Source of the DNA: Tubulanus polymorphus
Taxonomy: Eukaryota; Nemertea; Palaeonemertea; Tubulaniformes; Tubulanidae
Length of the DNA stretch: 64,000 bases
Assembly: GCF_964204645.1 (NCBI RefSeq)
Contig: NC_134030.1
Coordinates: forward strand, 7,438,278 to 7,502,277
Reading direction: 5' to 3'
In this document: positions 55,703-64,000 of the stretch, piece by piece
Numbering within the stretch: position 1 is the first letter of the stretch
Layout: each line of letters opens with the position of its first letter
Position numbers and translations under genes: made by a program
The notes under the pieces: model-generated
Told to the model about the DNA's origin: nothing
Databases searched by the model: none
The model's input: the letters and a program-made list of their open reading frames with translations, nothing else

Positions 55703-58143
55703 CTCTCTCTCGGCTACAGCATGTTCTAGCTTGAGACACGGCAGGGAACTATGGGGTTTATGGCGGGCGACACTCTCTCTCTTGGCTACAGAATGTTCTA
55801 GCCTGAGACACGGCACGGAACTATGGGTTTTCTGGCGGGCGACACACTCTCTCTCTCTCTCGGCTACAGCATGTTCTAGCTTGAGACACGGCACGGAACT
55901 ATGGGGTTTATGGCGGGCGACACTCTCTCTCTCTCTTGGCTACAGCATGTTCTAGCCTGAGACACGGCACGGAACCATGGGTTTCTGGCGGGCGACACTC
56001 TCTCTCTCGACTACAGTGTGTTTTAGCCTGTGACACGGCACGGAACTATGGGGTTTCAGGCGGGCGACACTCTCGGCTACAGCGTGTTCTAGCCTGTGAC
56101 ACAGCACGGAACCTATGGGGTTTCTGGCGGGCGACACTCACTCTCTCTCTCTCTCGACTACAGCATGTTCTAGCCTGTGACACAGCACGGAACTATGGGC
56201 TTTCTGGCGGGCGACACTCTCTCTCTCTCTTGGCTACAGCGTGTTCCAGCCTGTGACACGGCACGGAACTATGGGGTTTCTGCAAGCGACACTCTCTCTC
56301 TCTCTCTCACTCGGCTACAGCATGTTCTAGCCTGTGACACAGCACGGAACTATGGGGTTTCTGGCGGGCGACACTCTCTCTCTCTCTCGGCTACAGTGTG
56401 TTCTAGCCTGTGACATGACACAGAACTATGGGGTTTCTGGCGGGTGACACTCTCTCTCTCTCGACTACAGCATGTACTAGCCTGTGACACAGCACGGAAC
56501 TATGGGGTTTCTGGCGGACTACACTCTCTCTCTCGGCTACAGCGTGTTCTAGCCTGTGACATGGCACGGAACTATGGGGTTTCTGGCGGGCGACACTCTC
56601 TCTCTCTCTCTCTCGGCTACAGTGTGTTCTAGCCTGTGACACGGCACAAAACTATGGGGTTTCTGGCGGGCGACACTCTCTCTCTCTCTCTCAACTACAG
56701 CGTGTTCTAGCCTGTGACACAGCACGGAACTATGGGGTTTCTGGCAGGCGGCACTCTCTCGGCTACAGCGTGTTCTAGCCTGAGACACGGCACGGAACTA
56801 TAGGGTTTCTGGCGGGCGACCCTCTCGCTCTGGACCACAGCATGTTCCCACCTGTAAGACACGGCACGGAACTATGGGGTTTATGGCGGGCGACACTCTC
56901 TCTCTCTCTTGGCTACAGCATGTTCTAGCCTGAGACACGGCACGGAACCATGGGGTTTCTGGCGGGCGACACTCTCTCTCTCGACTACAGTGTGTTTTAG
57001 CCTGTGACACGGCACGGAACTATGGGGTTTCTGGCGGCGACACTCTCTCTCGGCTACAGCGTGTTCTAGCCTGTGACACAGCACGGAACTATGGGGTTTC
57101 TGGCGGGCGACACTCCTCTCTCTCGACTACAGCATGTTCTAGCCTGTGACACAGCACGGAACTATGGGGTTTCTGGCGGGCGACACTCTCTCTCTCTCTT
57201 GGCTACAGCGTGTTCCAGCCTGTGACACGGCACGGAACTATGGGGTTTCTGCAAGCGACACTCTCTCTCTCTCTCTCTCTCGACTACAGCGTGTTCTAGC
57301 CTGTGACACAGCATGGAACTATGGGGTTTCTGGCAGGCGGCACTCTCTCGGCTACAGCGTGTTCTAGCCTGAGACACGGCACGGAACTATAGGGTTTCTG
57401 GGGGGCGACCCTCTCGCTCTGGACCACAGCATGTTCCCACCTGTAAGACATGGCACGGAACTATGGGCTTTCTGGCGGGTGACACTCTCTCTCTTGGCTA
57501 CAGCATGTTCTAGCCTGAGACACGGCACGGAACTATGGGGTTTCTGGCGGGCGACGCACTCTCTCTCTCTCTCGACTACAGCGTGTTCTGGCCTGTGACA
57601 CAGCACGGAACTATGGGGTTTCTGGCGGGCGACACTCTCTCTCTCTCTTGGCTACAGCGTGTTCCAGCCTGTGACACGGCACGGAACTATAGGGTTTCTG
57701 CAAGCGACACTCTCTCTCTCTCGACTACAGCGTGTTCTAGCCTGTGACACAGCACGGAACTATGGGGTTTCTGGCAGGCGGCACTCTCTCAGCTACAGCG
57801 TGTTCTAGCCTGAGACACGGCACGGAACTATAGGGTTTCTGGCGGGCGACCCTCTCGCTCTGGACCACGCATGTTCCCACCTGTAAGACACGGCACGGAA
57901 CTATGGGGTTTCTGGCGGGCGACACTCTCTCTCTCTTGGCTACAGCATGTTCTAGCCTGAGACACGTTACGGAACTATGGGGTTTCTGGCGGGCGACACA
58001 CTCTCTCTCTCTCTCTCTCTCTCTCGGCTACAGCATGGGAACTATGGGGTTTATGGCGGGCGACACTCTCTCTCTCTCTTGGCTACAGCATGTTCTAGCC
58101 TGAGACACGGCTCGGAACTATGGGGTTTCTGGCGGGCGACACA

Positions 58144-58422
<279 letters not shown>

Positions 58423-60867
58423 GGCTACAGCATGTTCTAGCTTGAGACACGGCAGGGAACTATGGGTTTATGGCGGGCGACACTCTCTCTCTTGGCTACA
58501 GAATGTTCTAGCTGAGACACGGCACGGAACTATGGGTTTTCTGGCGGGCGACACACTCTCTCTCTCTCGGCTACAGCATGTTCTAGCTTGAGACACGGCA
58601 CGGAACTATGGGGTTTATGGCGGGCGACACTCTCTCTCTCTCTTGGCTACAGCATGTTCTAGCCTGAGACACGGCACGGAACCATGGGGTTTCTGGCGGG
58701 CGACACTCTCCTCTCGACTACAGTGTGTTTTAGCCTGTGACACGGCACGGAACTATGGGGTTTCTGGCGGGCGACCACTCTCGGCTACAGCGTGTTCTAG
58801 CCTGTGACACAGCACGGAACTATGGGGTTTCTGGCGGGCGACACTCACTCTCTCTCTCTCTCGACTACAGCATGTTCTAGCCTGGGACACAGCACGGAAC
58901 TATGGGCTTTCTGGCGGGCGACACTCTCTCTCTCTCTTGGCTACAGCGTGTTCCAGCCTGTGACACGGCACGGAACTATGGGGTTTCTGCAAGCGACACT
59001 CTCTCTCTCTCTCTCACTCGGCTACAGCATGTTCTAGCCTGTGACACAGCACGGAACTATGGGGTTTCTGGCGGGCGACACTCTCTCTCTCTCTCGGCTA
59101 CAGTGTGTTCTAGCCTGTGACATGAAACACAGAACTATGGGGTTTCTGGCGGGTGACACTCTCTCTCTCTCGACTACAGCATGTACTAGCCTGTGACACA
59201 GCACGGAACTATGGGGTTTCTGGCGGACTACACTCTCTCTCTCGGCTACAGCGTGTTCTAGCCTGTGACATGGCACGGAACTATGGGTTTCTGGCGGGCG
59301 ACACTCTCTCTCTCTCTCTCTCGGCTACAGTGTGTTCTAGCCTGTGACACGGCACAAAACTATGGGGTTTCTGGCGGGCGACACTCTCTCTCTCTCTCTC
59401 AACTACAGCGTGTTCTAGCCTGTGACACAGCACGGAACTATGGGGTTTCTGGCAGGCGGCACTCTCTCGGCTACAGCGTGTTCTAGCCTGAGACACGGCA
59501 CGGAACTATAGGGTTTCTGGCGGGCGACCCTCTCGCTCTGGACCACAGCATGTTCCCACCTGTAAGACACGGCACGGAACTATGGGGTTTATGGCGGGCG
59601 ACACTCTCTCTCTCTCTCTTGGCTACAGCATGTTCTAGCCTGAGACACGGCACGGAACCATGGGGTTTCTGGCGGGCGACACTCTCTCTCTCGACTACAG
59701 TGTGTTTTAGCCTGTGACACGGCACGGAACTATGGGGTTTCTGGCGGGCGACACTCTCTCTCGGCTACAGCGTGTTCTAGCCTGTGACACAGCACGGAAC
59801 TATGGGGTTTCTGGCGGGCGACACTCTCTCTCTCTCGACTACAGCATGTTCTAGCCTGTGACACAGCACGGAACTATGGGGTTTCTGGCGGGCGACACTC
59901 TCTCTCTCTCTTGGCTACAGCGTGTTCCAGCCTGTGACACGGCACGGAACTATGGGGTTTCTGCAAGCGACACTCTCTCTCTCTCTCTCTCGACTACAGC
60001 GTGTTCTAGCCTGTGACACAGCATGGAACTATGGGGGTTTCTGGCAGGCGGCACTCTCTCGGCTACAGCGTGTTCTAGCCTGAGACACGGCACGGAACTA
60101 TAGGGTTTCTGGGGGGCGACCCTCTCGCTCTGGACCACAGCATGTTCCCACCTGTAAGACATGGCACGGAACTATGGGCTTTCTGGCGGGTGACACTCTC
60201 TCTCTTGGCTACAGCATGTTCTAGCCTGAGACACGGCACGGAACTATGGGGTTTCTGGCGGGCGACGCACTCTCTCTCTCTCTCGACTACAGCGTGTTCT
60301 GGCCTGTGACACAGCACGGAACTATGGGGTTTCTGGCGGGCGACACTCTCTCTCTCTCTTGGCTACAGCGTGTTCCAGCCTGTGACACGGCACGGAACTA
60401 TAGGGTTTCTGCAAGCGACACTCTCTCTCTCTCGACTACAGCGTGTTCTAGCCTGTGACACAGCACGGAACTATGGGGTTTCTGGCAGGCGGCACTCTCT
60501 CAGCTACAGCGTGTTCTAGCCTGAGACACGGCACGGAACTATAGGGTTTCTGGCGGGCGACCCTCTCGCTCTGGACCACAGCATGTTCCCACCTGTAAGA
60601 CACGGCACGGAACTATGGGTTTCTGGCGGGCGACACTCTCTCTCTCTTGGCTACAGCATGTTCTAGCCTGAGACACGTTACGGAACTATGGGGTTTCTGG
60701 CGGGCGACACACTCTCTCTCTCCTCTCTCGGCTACAGCATGTTCTAGCTTGAGACACGGCAGGGAACTATGGGGTTTATGGCGGGCGACACTCTCTCTCT
60801 CTCTTTGGCTACAGCATGTTCTAGCCTGAGACACGGCTCGGAACTATGGGGTTTCTGCGGGCGACAC

Positions 60868-61038
<171 letters not shown>

Positions 61039-61283
61039 CTACAGCATGTTCTAGCCTGACACACGGCACGGAACTATGGGGTTTCTGGCGGGCGACACCC
61101 TCTCTCTCTCGGCTACAGTGTGTTCTAGCCTGTGACACGGCACGGAACTATGGAGTTTCTGGCAGGCGACACTCTCTCTCTCGACTACAGCGTGTTCTAG
61201 CCTGTGACACGGCACAGAACTATATGGTTTCTGGCGGGCGACCCTCTCGCTCTGGACCACAGCATGTTCCCACCTGTAAGACA

Positions 61284-61307
61284 AATAAAAAAATAAATAA
61301 ATAAATT
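61284..61307 (+). repeat. A-rich AAAT tract at the satellite edge
   Basis: AATAAAAAAATAAATAAATA directly follows the last satellite unit. Confidence 0.85.
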
Positions 61308-61552
61308 TCACGGAAGAACCCATAATTGGGGAAACCCGGGCTAAAATAAAGCAGGATTCCCGATTGACTAATAACGACATCACCTATTTGCGCCCGTGCG
61401 CACTCGGTCTAGTCTCGCATGGTTCGGACCGTGGCAAGTATCGATGCCATCACGTTCAAATCCCTGCCGGGGGGAAGATGGTTTCATGCTGGGTATCATC
61501 TTTTGATAATCCTGCTGTAAATAACAGAAATATACACCAAGGTGGCGCTAGC

Positions 61553-61925
61553 GGACAACAAGCTATTATCAATAAGCAAACTAGCAATAACTAGGGCATA
61601 TGGCAATTAGCAACTAAAATGTCCCCTAAACGCTTCCATATGAATCAGCAGCAGTGAATTGGCAGCACCAATTGAATTCTGCGGACTACAATCAGAAAAT
61701 CAATTCAATACGGATTTTATCACTTCCAAGTTGTTTGAGATCGCGGAATCATTGATGCAGAAACCCGTTATCGCTGCTTTGCAGCTATATTTCTCGTTCC
61801 TGAAGATGAATATTAGAATATAGTCGAAACGTAGAATAAACTGCGCAAATCTGAGGAAATATTTTCAGTCATAATATAATTTTGTCGTTATAATTGTGGG
61901 ATTCTCTACGTGTTTTATCAAGGGT
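61553..61925 (-). repeat. right flanking module of the large satellite
   Basis: Inverted counterpart of 52,772-53,382 (GACAACAAGCT.., GCAATTAGCAACTA, CGTTATCGCTGCTTTGCAGC). 61,795-61,925 also aligns with the repeat at 19,852-19,995 (CTGAAGA .. CGAAACGTAGAATAAACT .. TGTGGGATTCTC). Confidence 0.5.
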
Positions 61926-62480
61926 TATAGTTTCATTTCTCTTTATGACAGTTAGATTATTTTGCCATTTTTCACTATCATATCAGTTTATATGATAGTT
62001 ATTTCATCCTCCGCAGTTTAAGTATTTGAAATTTTATCAGTGCTTCAATTTGTCGGATTATATGAAGTAGCTCTTTGACGCTTGATTGATGGATTACTCC
62101 AGACTCGATTTAGATCCTTATTTTTGACATTATTAACAAGTACAGATTGTGAACCCATTCAGGGTAATCTTAAAGCAGGTCACACATTAGCCTCAAAGCC
62201 GCTGCAACAACTATGCAGTGACAATTTACCAGCAGCATTGTAGGCGAAAAATTTTCCCGCACACTAGCAACAACAATGCAGCTTCAAGTGCTTCTTTGGT
62301 CAGTGTTAAAGGTCAAGTGGCCAATTAATCAATAATATGATCGTGACGCATGCACATAGAAACTAAATCCTGCGGCACTAAGGCAGAATTAGGCGCACCC
62401 TTAGGCGAACTTGCGGCTTTGCGTCAAAGAAATGTAGCATGTTAGATATCGGCAAAACACCTAGAAATTGCCCCCGCATA
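61926..62480. other. intergenic DNA, nothing recognised
   Basis: No exon, tandem repeat or inverted element seen. Confidence 0.4.
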
Positions 62481-63615
62481 AACCAGGGCCATCACCAAAC
62501 CAGGGCCATCAACCAAACAGTGAATCTTAGGTCACCAAACCAGGGCCGTGAAACAAAATTTTAATCTTAAATCACCAAACCAGGGCCGTGAACCAAATGT
62601 TGACACTTTGGTCACTAAACCGGGGCCAGCAACCAATCTTTGACACTAAAGTCACCAAACCAGAGTCATGAACTAACTTAAAACCTTAGGGACCGAACCA
62701 GGGCTGTGAACCAACTTTGATTTGGTCACCAAACCAGGGCTGTGAACAAAGGACTCAAGTCACCAAACTAGGGCCATGAACCAAACTTTGACTCTTAGGT
62801 CAACAAAACAGAACCATGGACCAAACGTTGACTGGTCCCCAAACCAGAGCTGTGAACCAAACGTTGACTCTTTGGTCACCAGACCAGGGCCGTGAACCAA
62901 GCTTTGACTCTTTGGTCACCAAACCAGGGCCGTGAACCAAGCTTTGACTCTTTGGTCACCAAACCAGGGCCGTGAACCAAGCTTTGACTCTTTGGTCACC
63001 AAACCAGGGCCGTGAACCAAACTTTGACTCTTTGGTCACCAAACCAGGGCCGTGAACCAAACTTTGACTCTTTGGTCACCAAACCAGGGCAGTGAACCAA
63101 ACTTTGACTCTTTGGTCACCAAACCAGGGCCTTGAACCAAACTTTGACTCTTTGGTCACCAAACCAGGGCCGTGAACCAAACTTTGACTCTTTGGTCACT
63201 AAACCAGGGCCGTGAACCAAACTTTGACTCTTTGGTCACCAAACCAGGGCCGTGAACCAAACTTTGACTCTGTGGTCACCAAACCAGGGCCGTGAACCAA
63301 ACTTTGACTCTCTGGTCACCAAACCAGGGCCGTGAACCAAGCTTTGACTCTTTGGTCACTAAACCAGGGCCGTGAACCAAACTTTGACTCTTTGGTCACC
63401 AAACCAGGGCTGTGAACCAAACTTTGACTCTTTGGTCACCAAACCAGGGCCGTGAATCAAGCTTTGACTCTTTGGTCACCAAACCAGGGCCGTGAACCAA
63501 GCTTTGACTCTTTGGTCACCAAACCAGGGCCGTGGACCAAGCTTTGACTCTTTGGTCACCAAACCAGGGCCGTGAACCAAACTTTGAATCTTTGGTCACC
63601 AAACCAGGGCAATGA
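62481..63615 (+). repeat. 40-bp tandem satellite (about 28 units)
   Basis: Unit TTTGGTCACCAAACCAGGGC followed by CGTGAACCAAACTTTGACTC. Units from about 62,880 to 63,600 are nearly identical, while the left edge (62,481-62,880) is increasingly diverged, with deletions. Each unit contains the small palindrome TTGGTCACCAA. No coding signal. Confidence 0.95.
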
Positions 63616-64000
63616 ATGAAATGTCTAAAGCTATCAAAGTCTATAATAACACAATTAACTCTGTTGTCTTCACGAATCTATATTTGAGGTTGAAATGATT
63701 TACGTGGAATGGAACTAATGACGTTGTTAATGTAAGAATCATCTGTATACAATATTGTATATCAGTGCTGCTGCTGCTACCGGTTTTATTGGCGCTGTGA
63801 GGGATTCTCTAAATCAACAAACATGTTACTGTCATCGATTTATTGCTGCTTTTCTCTACAAGACATATAAATTTGACATATAAACTTGATCCTAGTTGGA
63901 ACTGGTGAGTGCCGGTGAGAAGACAAATGATAAAATATGAAAAGCCAATAAGAAAAAGCCATATGAAAAGAAAAATATGAAGAGAATGTAAAACAGTATA
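63616..64000. other. window end, nothing recognised
   Basis: AT-rich sequence with no supported feature. Confidence 0.4.

Noticed and set aside
62481-63615. CRISPR array
   Set aside because: Units are contiguous 40-bp repeats without unique spacers, and this is animal DNA.

Overview
The window is animal nuclear DNA. Both genes are split into many short exons with GT/AG junctions, the introns are full of small repeats, and there are long satellite blocks. The proteins are bilaterian. The mixture of short transposon remnants and the AT-rich background suggest a marine invertebrate, possibly a spiralian, but nothing visible fixes the phylum.

Two protein genes can be rebuilt by reading exons across splice junctions. 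Gene 1 (+ strand, start codon at 10,603, stop at 32,831, alternative 3' exons to 34,905 and perhaps 38,378) encodes a nephrin / Sticks-and-stones / Hibris type cell-adhesion receptor. It has a signal peptide, nine Ig domains, one fibronectin III domain, one transmembrane helix and a tyrosine- and proline-rich tail. Twenty exons join in frame to 1,300 residues. Gene 2 (- strand, start codon at 46,785, stop at 39,625) encodes the alpha subunit of the signal recognition particle receptor (SRPRA). Thirteen exons join in frame to 669 residues, with every GTPase motif in place. The genes converge tail to tail.

Layout: 1-10,567 is gene-poor DNA with many short inverted-repeat elements, a tRNA-like SINE and a long (TA)n tract. 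A roughly 12.1 kb first intron follows (10,667-22,780). 22.8-32.8 kb holds the compact Ig/FN3/tail exons of nephrin. 32.8-39.6 kb holds alternative last exons, a duplicated tail exon and 3' UTR. 39.6-46.8 kb is SRPRA, with three short inverted-repeat elements in its introns. 46.8-53.4 kb is intergenic and carries a very young 619-bp foldback element with two 210-bp arms that look identical, a G-rich minisatellite and a second SINE copy. 53.4-61.3 kb is a (CT)n-containing satellite with a higher-order period near 2.7 kb, flanked by inverted sequence modules. 62.5-63.6 kb is an unrelated 40-bp tandem satellite.

The genes are not functionally linked beyond both belonging to membrane biology: SRPRA helps deliver signal-peptide proteins, nephrin among them, to the ER. 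The most interesting biology is at the 3' end of the nephrin gene, where reading frames and splice sites support several different cytoplasmic C-termini (proline-rich, PDZ-ligand-like, acidic, and a truncated form), plus a second, shortened copy of one tail exon about 6 kb downstream.
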